The notes below the pieces were generated by a model that was given only the letters and a program-made list of their open reading frames with translations, did not search any database and was not told the DNA's origin. Shown here in pieces: positions 1-8,232 of a DNA stretch of 64,000 nucleotides. The position numbers and the translations under genes are program-made. Origin of the DNA: Dyella nitratireducens. GTDB taxonomy: Bacteria > Pseudomonadota > Gammaproteobacteria > Xanthomonadales > Rhodanobacteraceae. Location of the stretch: assembly GCF_014642835.1 (NCBI RefSeq), contig NZ_BMJA01000004.1, positions 90,307 through 154,306 on the forward strand. Reading direction: 5' to 3'. How positions within the stretch are numbered: position 1 is the first letter of the stretch; each line of letters begins with the position of its first letter.

Positions 1-1
1 T

Positions 2-622
2 GTGCGTGCACGTCCGTGGCTGGCGATATCCGGCATTGTCTTCGTGGCGGTTTGCAGTGCGTTGCTGGTTGGCGGGGCGAAGCCGGCTTCCGCGTTGCTG
101 CTCGGCTTCGATGCCGGTGCACTGCTTTATCTATCGATGGTGGCGCGCATGTTTCATCGGGCAACCGCCGAGCACATGGCAAGGCATGCGCAATGTCAGG
201 ACACCGGACGGCGTACCGCGTTATGGGTCGCGGTGACGCTATCCGTGGTGGTCATGGTGGCCTTGTCCACCGAGCTGCATGCGGCCAAGAATGGTGGCGC
301 GCAAGCCATGGGCATGGCCGCACTCAGCATTGTGCTGTCGTGGTTATTCATGAACACCATGTATGCGTTGCATTACGCGCATGGGTATTACGGCGATTTC
401 GGCAAGCCGCATGAAGGGTTGGAGTTTCCCGGTACGAAACAACCCGATTACTGGGATTTCGTGTATTTCGCCTTCGTGATCGGCATGTGCTTTCAGGTGT
501 CCGATGTGCAGATCACCAGCCATACGCTGCGCCGCACCGCGTTGCTGCATAGTGTGGTGGCGTTTTTCTTCAATGTGTTCATTATTGCCATTAGCGTGAA
601 TATTGCCGCTGGTTTGGCGTAA
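2..622 (+). CDS. DUF1345 family inner-membrane protein (5' end may be cut)
   Basis: The product is about 206 residues from a GTG at the window edge, so a few N-terminal residues may be missing. It is strongly hydrophobic with about five membrane segments separated by short loops; a His/Tyr-rich stretch (MYALHYAHGYYGDF) precedes a PDYWDFVYFAFVIGMCFQVSD segment. This pattern is characteristic of DUF1345, a family of small bacterial membrane proteins with no established function. It is followed by a palindromic repeat, with no evident operon partner. Family assignment is good; the role is unknown. Confidence 0.8.
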   Translation: MRARPWLAISGIVFVAVCSALLVGGAKPASALLLGFDAGALLYLSMVARMFHRATAEHMARHAQCQDTGRRTALWVAVTLSVVVMVALSTELHAAKNGGAQAMGMAALSIVLSWLFMNTMYALHYAHGYYGDFGKPHEGLEFPGTKQPDYWDFVYFAFVIGMCFQVSDVQITSHTLRRTALLHSVVAFFFNVFIIAISVNIAAGLA

Positions 623-629
623 CTCGAAC

Positions 630-713
630 GGCCGTCATTTCCGCGAAAGCGGAAATCCACTTGCTCTGATGCGTTCTTGAAAATGGATTCCCGCTTTCGC
701 GGGAATGACGGCC
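630..713. repeat. Palindromic intergenic repeat, copy 1 (dRS3-like arms)
   Basis: Two inverted arms close a hairpin of about 84 nt: the right arm carries ATTCCCGCTTTCGCGGGAAT and each arm is itself a small palindrome. The outer arms read GGCCGTCATT and AATGACGGCC. A second copy with the same architecture lies at 35141-35228. The ATTCCCGC-N-GCGGGAAT core resembles repeats spread through many proteobacteria, including neisserial dRS3. It lies between convergent genes and could also act as a transcript end. Confidence 0.8.
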
Positions 714-748
714 ATGAGGTGATGATGCCTTTCAAGGCAACCTACACC

Positions 749-1231
749 TCAATCGCGGAAATTATCGAACTGCAACGGCAGTTCCACATCCGCCTTGCGC
801 AACACCGCCATCGCCAGCTGCAAGTCGTCTTTCTTCTTGCCGCTCACGCGCAATTTGTCGCCGTTGATCTGCGCCTCCACCTTCAGCTTGGCTTCCTTCA
901 GCGTGGCGATCAGTTTCTTGGCGATCGGCTGCTCAATGCCTTGTTTCACGGTGATTTTCTGCTTCGCACCAGCCAGGTTCACTTCCGGATCGGCAATGTC
1001 GAGTGCGCGCAGATCGATCTTTCGCGCGGCCAGGCGGCCGCGCAGGATGTCCAGCATCTGCTGCAATTGGAAGTCGCTAGGCGCACTTTGCGTGATGACG
1101 GACTTGTCCAGCTCGAACTTCGCATCGGTACCTTTGAAGTCGAAGCGGTTGGAGAGCTCGCGATTGGCCTGGTCGACCGCATTGGTCAGTTCGTGCTTGT
1201 CGACCTCGGAGATGACGTCGAAGGAAGGCAT
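749..1231 (-). CDS. YajQ family nucleotide-binding protein
   Basis: This 160-residue cytoplasmic protein starts MPSFDVISEVDKHEL and contains the family segments RFDFKGTDAKFELD and KQGIEQPIAKKLIATLKEAKLKV. YajQ proteins fold as two ferredoxin-like domains; the Xanthomonas homologue XC_3703 binds cyclic di-GMP and affects virulence gene expression. The reading frame extends 10 residues upstream, but the ATG at 1231 matches the family N-terminus. It is divergent from the flavoprotein gene that begins about 75 bp away. Confidence 0.92.
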   Translation of the reverse strand: MPSFDVISEVDKHELTNAVDQANRELSNRFDFKGTDAKFELDKSVITQSAPSDFQLQQMLDILRGRLAARKIDLRALDIADPEVNLAGAKQKITVKQGIEQPIAKKLIATLKEAKLKVEAQINGDKLRVSGKKKDDLQLAMAVLRKADVELPLQFDNFRD

Positions 1232-1305
1232 GATGGTGGTCCTTAGCGGGGTAGGCGCCAAGTTTATTGGATAATGGGCAAACGTATGAGCATGGCGGTG
1301 ATCGC

Positions 1306-2484
1306 GTGAAAGTGGATGTTCTGGTGATCGGCGCCGGTGCCGCTGGCTTGATGTGCGCGATCACCGCAGGGCAGCGCGGGCGACGCGTGCTGCTGCTCGA
1401 TCATGCCAACAAGCCCGGCAAGAAGATCCTGATGTCCGGTGGCGGACGCTGCAACTTCACCAATCTGGGCGTGACGCCGGCGCAATACCTGTCGGGCAAT
1501 CCGCATTTCTGCAAATCAGCGCTGGCGCGCTATACGCAATGGGATTTCGTTGCGATGGTGGAAAAGCATCGCATTGCCTATCACGAGAAAGAGCTGGGGC
1601 AGTTGTTTTGCGATGAATCCTCCAAGCTGATCGTGCGCATGTTGCTGGACGAATGCGCGGCGGCAGGCGTGCGCATTGAAACCAGTTGCGCGGTAGAAAG
1701 AGTTCGAAAGACGGAGGAAGGTTTTGCGGTTGTTACAGCGAACGGCGGAGTGCATGCCGATTCGCTGGTGGTCGCCACAGGCGGTCTGTCGATCCCCAGC
1801 ATGGGGGCGACCGGGTTCGGCTATGAGTTGGCACGACAGTTCGGCCATAACGTGCTGTCGACGCGCGCAGGCCTGGTGCCGCTGACCTTGAGCGGCAAGC
1901 ATAGCGAGCATTACCAGGAGCTTGCCGGTGTGGCGTTGCCGGTGGCCGAAATACGGGTGGGGAAGCGAAGTTTTCGCGCCGGCTTGTTGTTCACACATCG
2001 CGGCATCAGCGGGCCTTCCGTGCTGCAAATTTCCTCCTACTGGGAACCGGGTGAGGAGCTGCGGATCGATCTGTCGCCGGAGCAGGACATCGGCGATTGG
2101 CTGCTTGCCCAGCGCGCAGCGCGGCCGGCGGCAGAACTGCGCAACGTGCTAGGCGATTTGCTGCCGCGGCGGTTGGCGCAACGTTTGTGCGAGCTGTGGC
2201 TCGGCAGCAAACCGATGCGCCAGTACCGTGATGCGGAACTGCACGATACTGGCGCGCGATTGCATGATTGGCCAATCGTGGCCAGTGGCACGGAGGGTTA
2301 TCGCACGGCGGAAGTTACACTGGGCGGCGTGGATACGGATGAGCTTTCTTCCACCACCATGCAGTCCAAGCGCGTGCAGGGCCTGTATTTCATCGGCGAA
2401 GTCGTCGACGTTACCGGCTGGCTGGGCGGCTACAACTTCCAATGGGCGTGGGCGTCGGGCCATGCAGCCGGCGAGGCTGTCTGA
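1306..2484 (+). CDS. BaiN/HI0933-type NAD(P)/FAD-dependent oxidoreductase
   Basis: The protein has an N-terminal Rossmann FAD-binding motif (VLVIGAGAAGLMCA), the family hallmark GKKILMSGGGRCNFTN, and a C-terminal FAD-contact segment GWLGGYNFQWAWASGHAAG. These define the HI0933/YhiN/BaiN group of about 390-400 residues, whose substrates are mostly unknown. I chose the GTG at 1306 (MKVDVLVIG) because it places the Rossmann motif at the usual distance from the N-terminus; an in-frame TTG at 1267 is possible. It stands alone, divergent from yajQ. Confidence 0.9.
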   Translation: MKVDVLVIGAGAAGLMCAITAGQRGRRVLLLDHANKPGKKILMSGGGRCNFTNLGVTPAQYLSGNPHFCKSALARYTQWDFVAMVEKHRIAYHEKELGQLFCDESSKLIVRMLLDECAAAGVRIETSCAVERVRKTEEGFAVVTANGGVHADSLVVATGGLSIPSMGATGFGYELARQFGHNVLSTRAGLVPLTLSGKHSEHYQELAGVALPVAEIRVGKRSFRAGLLFTHRGISGPSVLQISSYWEPGEELRIDLSPEQDIGDWLLAQRAARPAAELRNVLGDLLPRRLAQRLCELWLGSKPMRQYRDAELHDTGARLHDWPIVASGTEGYRTAEVTLGGVDTDELSSTTMQSKRVQGLYFIGEVVDVTGWLGGYNFQWAWASGHAAGEAV

Positions 2485-2546
2485 GGCTTCGCTTTCGTTG
2501 AACATCGGCCATGCTCCACTTAAGTGCCTGTGACAGGAGATGCTTT

Positions 2547-3437
2547 ATGAAAGTCGGCTTTATCGGACTCGGTGCGATGGGCAATGCCATGGCCAGCAAC
2601 CTGGTGGCGGCCGGCCATCATGTGACGGTGTGGAACCGCTCGGCGGCGGCGGCGCAGAAACTGGAGTCGCTACTAGGTGCCAAAGCAGTGAGTACGCCGG
2701 ATCGCGCGGCGCAGGGTGAAGTGCTGCACAGCATGCTGGCGAATGATCAGGCGACGCGTGAGGTGTTTCTGGATGGCGGTCTGATGGATGCCATGGATCC
2801 CGGTATGGTGCACGTCAATCACGCCACCATTTCCGTCGCGCTCGCCAGGCAACTGGCCGAAGAACATGCCAAGCGCGGCCTGGCCTATGTTTCCGCACCG
2901 GTGTTTGGCCGTCCGGATGTGGCTGCCGCAGGCAAGCTCAACATGCTGGTGGCCGGTGCACACACCGCCATCGAAAAGGTGAAACCTTTGCTTGAAACCA
3001 TGGCAGCCAGATTGTGGCCGATGGGTGAGCAGCCCGAGCGCGCCAACGCCGTGAAGCTGGCAGGCAATTTCATGATCGTATCGGCGATTGAAAGCTTGGC
3101 CGAAGCATCGGTACTTGCGCGCGCCTACGGTGTGAGTGCTTCCGATTTCATCGAGCTGATGACCAGCACCTTGTTCGCATCGCCGGTGTATCAGATTTAT
3201 GGCAAAGCGATGGCGGAGGAGCGCTTTACGCCACCGGGCTTTGCGCTGCCGCTGGGCTTGAAGGACGTGATGCTGGCGCAGGATGCCGCGCAGGCGGAGA
3301 AGGTGCCGATGCCGCTGGCGAGTGTGTTGCGCGAAAGCTTGATCGAGGCGTTGGCCAACGGTGCCGAGGGAATGGATCTCGCCGCGCTGGCGCGCGTTGC
3401 CGAGCGTCGAGCCAATCTGGATGGTCGCAAGAAATGA
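2547..3437 (+). CDS. NAD(P)-dependent beta-hydroxyacid dehydrogenase (3-hydroxyisobutyrate dehydrogenase family)
   Basis: About 296 residues. It begins MKVGFIGLGAMGNAMASNL, the NAD(P)-binding GxGxMG motif, and carries the family catalytic-lysine region NAVKLAGNFMIVSAIESLAEA. This superfamily oxidises or reduces 2- or 3-hydroxyacids such as tartronate semialdehyde, 3-hydroxyisobutyrate or glyoxylate; which substrate applies cannot be read from the sequence. The ATG at 2547 is preceded by AGGAGA at the right spacing, so the longer frame from 2511 is not used. Confidence 0.9.
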   Translation: MKVGFIGLGAMGNAMASNLVAAGHHVTVWNRSAAAAQKLESLLGAKAVSTPDRAAQGEVLHSMLANDQATREVFLDGGLMDAMDPGMVHVNHATISVALARQLAEEHAKRGLAYVSAPVFGRPDVAAAGKLNMLVAGAHTAIEKVKPLLETMAARLWPMGEQPERANAVKLAGNFMIVSAIESLAEASVLARAYGVSASDFIELMTSTLFASPVYQIYGKAMAEERFTPPGFALPLGLKDVMLAQDAAQAEKVPMPLASVLRESLIEALANGAEGMDLAALARVAERRANLDGRKK

Positions 3438-3467
3438 TTGCGCGACTTACCGTTACCCGGTGACATC

Positions 3468-3541
3468 GTAGGTTGGGGTGCAAACCCAAACACATGCCAT
3501 GCAGGTTGACACCCATGTTGGGGTTTGCACCCCAACCTACG
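3468..3541. repeat. GTAGGTTGGG palindromic repeat, copy 1
   Basis: The left arm GTAGGTTGGGGTGCAAACCC and right arm GGGTTTGCACCCCAACCTAC are exact reverse complements separated by about 34 nt. The stop codon of the following minus-strand gene lies inside the right arm. Related palindromes are at 13352-13436 and, shortened, at 28830-28858. This is a dispersed repeat, possibly a non-autonomous element, placed between convergent genes. Confidence 0.85.
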
Positions 3542-4415
3542 GGCTCCAATGCAAGGTGCCGTCGATGACGGTATTCGTGCGTCCGCCGATCCAGATCGTG
3601 CCATCCACGATATGCGCAATCAGCAGCGCATCGTGTCCCATCTCGCGCCCCTGGCTGACGGCATAGCCACGCGCCAACGGTCCATGCGGTTCAGCGTGCG
3701 CGATATAGGCGGCGATCAATCCATTGGCCGCGCCGGAAGCGGGATCTTCAACAATGCCGACACCGGACGGAAAAGCACGCACCACCAACTGGTAGTCCGG
3801 ATGGCTGCTGCGTGCAAACGCGCACAAGCCCATGCTGCCACTGGCGACAGCAAGCGCGCCGATGGCGCTGTGGTCGGGCGTCCACGCGCGCAGGCTGGCT
3901 TCGTCTACGCACTCGGCCAGCCACCAGCGACGCCCACCGTCTACCAGCGCAGGCGGTAGTTTGCCGAGTCCAATGCTGTCGAGCGTGGCAGACAGCAGCG
4001 GGTGTGCGTGCAGGCCGGTTTTCACTACGCGTGCTTCAGGCGATTGCAGCATCAGCACGCGTTGCGGGCCGTTGCTTTCCACGCGAATCGGCAGCACGCC
4101 GGCACCGCATTCCTGCCACAGAACGCCGTCTTGCGGCTGGGCCAGATCGCATTCGAGTACGGCGTGCGCGCTGCCGACACTGGGATGGCCGGCAAAGGCA
4201 ATCTCCTTCTCCGGCGTGAAGATGCGCACGCGGTAGCTGGCCTTGGGATCGCTGGGGGGCAGCAGGAAGGTGGTTTCCACCAGGTCGGTCCAGCGTGCGT
4301 AGCGCTGCATGTCGGCATCAGTCCATCCGCGGGCATCGGTGACCACACCTAGGTGATTGCCGCCGCCGGGACTGGCGGCGAAGACGTCCAGGTGCATATA
4401 GCGAATGGGGTTCAT
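3537..4415 (-). CDS. PhzF family isomerase/epimerase-like protein
   Basis: About 292 residues with the two-lobed diaminopimelate-epimerase-like fold of PhzF. Visible are the N-terminal HLDVFAASPGGGNHLGVV, the acidic residue region DLVETTFLLPP, the GHPSVGSAHAVL glycine loop and the C-terminal mirror motif VEDPASGAANGLIAAYI. Genuine PhzF isomerises a phenazine precursor, but no other phenazine genes are here, so this is probably a generic member of unknown substrate. The start at 4415 gives MNPIRYMHLDVF. Its stop codon falls inside a palindromic repeat, so the extreme C-terminus may be repeat-derived. Confidence 0.85.
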   Translation of the reverse strand: MNPIRYMHLDVFAASPGGGNHLGVVTDARGWTDADMQRYARWTDLVETTFLLPPSDPKASYRVRIFTPEKEIAFAGHPSVGSAHAVLECDLAQPQDGVLWQECGAGVLPIRVESNGPQRVLMLQSPEARVVKTGLHAHPLLSATLDSIGLGKLPPALVDGGRRWWLAECVDEASLRAWTPDHSAIGALAVASGSMGLCAFARSSHPDYQLVVRAFPSGVGIVEDPASGAANGLIAAYIAHAEPHGPLARGYAVSQGREMGHDALLIAHIVDGTIWIGGRTNTVIDGTLHWSP

Positions 4416-4522
4416 ACGGCTAGGAAAAACGCGAAGCAAGAATGACCGTGCATTCTAACCGTCGACAAGTTGTCGCGTGAACGTCAAGATGGGCGGATTC
4501 CGAAGTTCGTCCAATTCGTCAT

Positions 4523-5131
4523 ATGCCGACTACGCTACTCATCATCCTTGCCGCCACCTGCATCGTCTCCTTCATGGCCTTCAACAATCGGCGCCTGGTG
4601 GATGATCTGATCCTGTGGCCGCCCGCCATCGAGCGCAAACGCGAGTACTACCGGCTGGTTACCTACGGCTTGCTGCATGCCGACCCCATGCACTTGTTGT
4701 TCAACATGATCACGCTGTTCTTTTTCGGCAAGCAGATGGAGCCCGTCTACAACGCCACCTTGGGGATGTTCGGCTTCGCGCTGTTCTATCTGGGCGGACT
4801 GATCGTGTCGATCCTGCCCACTTACCTGAAGAACCGCCGCAATACGAATTACCACAGCCTGGGAGCATCCGGCGCTGTATCCGCTGTGTTGTTCGGCTTC
4901 ATTTTGTACGCACCATGGACGCGTATCTGGGTATTGGTTGTACCCGTGCCGGCCATCATCTATGCCGTGTTGTACGTGGGCTATTCCATCTACATGGATC
5001 AGCGCGGGCGAGACAACATCAACCACAGCGCACATCTATGGGGAGCGGCTTACGGCGTCGTGTTTACGGTATTGGCGAATCCGCCGGTACTGCTCCATTT
5101 TCTGGCGGCCTTATCGCGGCCCGGCATGTAA
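4523..5131 (+). CDS. Rhomboid family intramembrane serine protease
   Basis: This 202-residue polytopic membrane protein has the rhomboid signature: HxxxN in HLLFNM near residue 57, the nucleophile in GASGAVSA (Ser117) and the general-base histidine in INHSAHLWGAAYG (His171). Rhomboids cleave substrate transmembrane helices within the bilayer. Length and number of segments fit a six-helix bacterial rhomboid without extra domains. The gene is divergent from the PhzF-like gene across about 107 bp. Confidence 0.9.
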   Translation: MPTTLLIILAATCIVSFMAFNNRRLVDDLILWPPAIERKREYYRLVTYGLLHADPMHLLFNMITLFFFGKQMEPVYNATLGMFGFALFYLGGLIVSILPTYLKNRRNTNYHSLGASGAVSAVLFGFILYAPWTRIWVLVVPVPAIIYAVLYVGYSIYMDQRGRDNINHSAHLWGAAYGVVFTVLANPPVLLHFLAALSRPGM

Positions 5132-5209
5132 TCGGCCAACGACTGGCACTTGCCGAGCGCACGCACTTCGCGATGATGGGGTCACCGCCCACCGTTGGAG
5201 TACGTACGC

Positions 5210-5788
5210 ATGGCAACGACGCGCAAGTCTGCCGCGAAGAAGTCCGCGGCCCGTAAGGCAAGCCAGGGTAAGGATCCGGCCAGGAAAAAGACCGTCGGCA
5301 AATCGGCAGCTGCCAGCAAGAAGGTTGTAAAAAAGCCTGCCATCAAGAAAACGGTGAAGAAGGCAGCGCCCAAGCCGGCAACGAAAGCGGCAGTCAAGAA
5401 AACCGCTGCCAAGAAAACGGTCAAGAAAGGTACGGCATCGTCTGCGCCCGCCAAGCCAAAGGCAGCGACGGCCAAGGTGCCCGCTGCAAAGACCAAACCC
5501 GTGCGCAAGGCCGCATCCGCCAAACCCATCGTGGAACAATCGGCACCCGCCACACCACCTGCCACCGAGCCCCCGCATATCAGCCCCGAAGAGGCTGTTG
5601 CGCATATCCAGGCGCTGTTGCAGGCGAAGCAGGAACGCGTCAAACAAGGCCCAAGTTGGCCTGGGTCCAAGTCGAGTTCAGGCTCCGTCAACGGCCATGC
5701 ACAACATGACGGTGGCTCATCAGGCGGCGGGCCGTTGCATCATCTCTCGCACGCTCGTGGCGATCAGGCCAAAGGTGGCAAGACCTGA
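5210..5788 (+). CDS. Histone H1-like Lys/Ala/Pro-rich protein
   Basis: About 192 residues. Residues 1 to about 110 are a low-complexity array of KKSAARK, KKTVKK and KPA-type units, like the C-terminal tail of eukaryotic H1 and bacterial AlgP/HctB-like proteins. A short predicted helix follows (SPEEAVAHIQALLQAKQERV), then a Gly/Ser/His tail. It is probably a cytoplasmic DNA-binding nucleoid protein, inferred from composition only. The ATG at 5210 has GGAG upstream; a start five codons earlier is possible. Confidence 0.75.
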   Translation: MATTRKSAAKKSAARKASQGKDPARKKTVGKSAAASKKVVKKPAIKKTVKKAAPKPATKAAVKKTAAKKTVKKGTASSAPAKPKAATAKVPAAKTKPVRKAASAKPIVEQSAPATPPATEPPHISPEEAVAHIQALLQAKQERVKQGPSWPGSKSSSGSVNGHAQHDGGSSGGGPLHHLSHARGDQAKGGKT

Positions 5789-5922
5789 ATCCCGGCCCGG
5801 CGCCGGGATGGCGCAAGCAAACCAGGCTTGTTATCGATTTTGGATTGCCAACTGGCTCTGCTCAGGGCGCATTTATCGCCGCAGGACTAGGCTGCAAACG
5901 TAGAGCGCATGGAGTCCCCACC

Positions 5923-6285
5923 ATGAACATCTCAGTCAAACGCGTGCTTGCCGGTGCCGTGCTGGTAGGCCTGATCAGCCTGCTTTCCGGCTGCTATGTG
6001 GCACCAGGCTATAGCTACGTCCAAGGTAACGGCTACGCAGGCGCCGCTTACTATGGAACCGGTCCTTCCGTTGTCTACGATTACCCATATGGCTATCCCT
6101 ACGGTTATTACGGCTACCCATACGGGTATTACGGTGGCTGGGGTTACTACGGTTGCTGCTATCGCGGCGGGTATTACGGCCGAGGCCATTACTATGGCCA
6201 TGGAGGTGGCCGTTGGTCCGGGGGGCATGGCGGTGGCCATTGGTCCGGTGGCCACGGTGGCGGTTGGAGCGGTCACGGGCATTGA
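5923..6285 (+). CDS. Tyr/Gly/His-rich small lipoprotein
   Basis: About 120 residues. The N-terminus MNISVKRVLAGAVLVGLISLLSGC is a lipoprotein signal with a lipobox Cys at about residue 24. The rest is low complexity: Tyr-Gly-Pro repeats (YGYPYGYYG) followed by His-Gly-Gly-Trp-Ser repeats. Such proteins are common as surface lipoproteins in Xanthomonadales but have no established function; the His-rich tail might bind metal (inference). An intrinsic terminator follows directly. Confidence 0.75.
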   Translation: MNISVKRVLAGAVLVGLISLLSGCYVAPGYSYVQGNGYAGAAYYGTGPSVVYDYPYGYPYGYYGYPYGYYGGWGYYGCCYRGGYYGRGHYYGHGGGRWSGGHGGGHWSGGHGGGWSGHGH

Positions 6286-6302
6286 GCTCTCATCTTTTGT
6301 CA

Positions 6303-6338
6303 GAATGCGGGGATGATTCGTCCCCGCATTTTTTTATC
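6303..6338 (+). terminator. Intrinsic terminator overlapping the next start codon
   Basis: AATGCGGGG and CCCCGCATT arms with a short loop are followed by a T-run (TTTTTTTAT). The hairpin sits 18 nt after the lipoprotein stop. The ATG of the next gene, at 6313, is in the loop region, so terminator and coding start overlap. Confidence 0.85.
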
Positions 6339-7386
6339 CGCCACGCAATGGTTCCTTTGCATCATGGTGGTCGCCGCATTGGGTGCTTGTGCTGATCTTC
6401 GCTACTACGCGCACGTCACGCATGGCGAGAGCGCCTTGTTGCTCAAGCGTCGCTCCGTAAGCAAGGTGATTGCCGATCCTGCCACCGACCCCAAACTGGC
6501 GGCACGGCTGAAACTTTCCCAGCAGGCACGGCAATTCGCCTCTGACCAGCTCGATCTGCCACGCAATCGCAGCTACACCTATTACGTGCCATTGCATCGC
6601 CCGTACGTGGTTTGGAATGTCTTCGCGACGCCACGCTTTTCAGTGGAGGCAGTGCCGCAGTGTTTTCCCATCGCCGGCTGCGTGGCTTATCGCGGCTGGT
6701 TTGACGAGCAGAAGGCGCGGGCGAGCGCCGAGCGTTTGCGTGCGAAAGGCGACGATGTCTATATCGGTGGTGTATCGGCCTATTCGACACTGGGGTGGTT
6801 TTCCGATCCCATCCTCAGCAGCATGATGCGCTGGGATGACGACGAACTGGTCGGCACGATTTTTCACGAACTGGCGCATCAGAAGATTTACCTGAAAGGC
6901 GATACGGCTTTCAACGAAAGCTACGCCATGTTCGTGGAAGATGAGGGCCTGCGTGAGTGGCACCGCGCGCGCGGTGAGCCCGTTGGCGACGACCATGGCC
7001 AGGTGATGGATGATGCGTTCACCGGGCTGGTGCTGGATCTGCGTGATCGCCTGAAAAAACTCTATGCGAGCGGCGTGGACGAACAGGCCATGGCGGAAAA
7101 CAAGCAGCGGGAGATTGAATCCTTCCGTGCACGTTACGCAGCATGGCGCGATAAAAACTGGCCGAACGATCACCGCTACGATAAGTGGGTGGCGAAGCCG
7201 ATCAATAACGCCACCTTGCTGCCGTTTGGTTTGTACGATCAGTGGAAGCCGGCGTTTGCAGTACTGTTCAAGCAGGTTGGCGAACAATGGCCACCGTTCT
7301 TCAAGCGCGTCCGTGAACTCGCAAAAGAATCTGATGCTGAGCGCGAGAAGACGTTGCGAGCCTTGTCGGACACCAGCAAAAATTAG
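6313..7386 (+). CDS. Predicted zinc aminopeptidase lipoprotein (COG4324 type)
   Basis: 357 residues. A lipoprotein signal ends at LGAC26. The gluzincin motif HELAH is at residues 185-189 and the third ligand helix NESYAMFVEDEG follows at 201, as in the COG4324 predicted-aminopeptidase family. It is probably anchored to the inner leaflet of the outer membrane facing the periplasm. The start at 6313 is the only one giving a full signal peptide, although it lies inside a terminator hairpin. It overlaps the converging DUF72 gene by 4 bp. Confidence 0.82.
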   Translation: MIRPRIFLSATQWFLCIMVVAALGACADLRYYAHVTHGESALLLKRRSVSKVIADPATDPKLAARLKLSQQARQFASDQLDLPRNRSYTYYVPLHRPYVVWNVFATPRFSVEAVPQCFPIAGCVAYRGWFDEQKARASAERLRAKGDDVYIGGVSAYSTLGWFSDPILSSMMRWDDDELVGTIFHELAHQKIYLKGDTAFNESYAMFVEDEGLREWHRARGEPVGDDHGQVMDDAFTGLVLDLRDRLKKLYASGVDEQAMAENKQREIESFRARYAAWRDKNWPNDHRYDKWVAKPINNATLLPFGLYDQWKPAFAVLFKQVGEQWPPFFKRVRELAKESDAEREKTLRALSDTSKN

Positions 7387-8213
7387 CATGACGTCGCCTG
7401 CAGTCGTTCGATCAGCGCCATAGCTGCATCCGGGTTGCGCTCCTTCGCGGCGCTGATGAAGAAAACAAAGACATCGCGCTTGCGTTTTGGTGCACGTTCT
7501 GTGCCGAGGTAAGGGAGCTCCGCCGGTTGTTCTCCATCCGCCCACATATGCGCACGTTTCGCCCAATCATCGAGTTCCTCGCTGCCGTAGCCCGTCGCCA
7601 CATGGTTACGTGAACGCATAAGCCGTGCGTAGACGAAATCCGCCGTCACATCGGCAAAGGATGGATAGTCGGGCGAATCAGTGAACACCGTCGCCATACC
7701 GTGCTTGCGCACCAGTGCGAGGTAATCGGCATTGACGAATTCCCGGTCGCGTACGTCCAGCACGTGACGCAGCGCATGTGCTTCGACCTGCTTCGGCAAC
7801 AAGTCGAGGAATTCGGCGAAGCTATCGCGCTGTAAACGCTGGCCGGCGTCGAACTGCCAAACGATCGGGCCGAGCCGATCGCCCAGCGAGGCGATGCCGC
7901 CCAGGAAGTCCTCAATCTGCGGCCCGGTTTTTCCCAGATTGCGCGACTGCATGATGCGCATCGGTGCTTTGGCCGAGAAGACGAAACCATCCGGCGTTTC
8001 CGCGGCCCACTTGGCATACGTCGCGGGCTTCTGCGTGCCGTAGTAGGTGCCATTGATTTCGATCGCCGTGAGCTTGCGGCTGGCGTACTCCAGCTCACGC
8101 CGCTGCACCAGGCCTTTGGGATAGAAGTTGTCGCGCCACGGCGCAAAGGTCCAGCCGCCGACGCCGACGCGAATGCCGTTCACCGGCTGGGGAGGTTGGT
8201 CGAACAGTTCCAT
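7383..8213 (-). CDS. DUF72 (YecE-like) TIM-barrel protein
   Basis: 276 residues. Family landmarks are the N-terminal RVGVGGWTFAPWRDNFYP, AIEINGTYYGTQKPATYAKWAAETPDGF, FSAKAPM, LGPIVWQFDA, and the C-terminal FISAAKERNPDAAMALIERL. DUF72/YecE proteins are cytoplasmic TIM barrels without an assigned reaction. It lies convergent with the aminopeptidase gene (4 bp overlap) and just downstream of the cytochrome gene on the same strand, with which it may be co-transcribed. Confidence 0.9.
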   Translation of the reverse strand: MELFDQPPQPVNGIRVGVGGWTFAPWRDNFYPKGLVQRRELEYASRKLTAIEINGTYYGTQKPATYAKWAAETPDGFVFSAKAPMRIMQSRNLGKTGPQIEDFLGGIASLGDRLGPIVWQFDAGQRLQRDSFAEFLDLLPKQVEAHALRHVLDVRDREFVNADYLALVRKHGMATVFTDSPDYPSFADVTADFVYARLMRSRNHVATGYGSEELDDWAKRAHMWADGEQPAELPYLGTERAPKRKRDVFVFFISAAKERNPDAAMALIERLQATSC

Positions 8214-8232
8214 GATTCAAATACTCCGCGGG

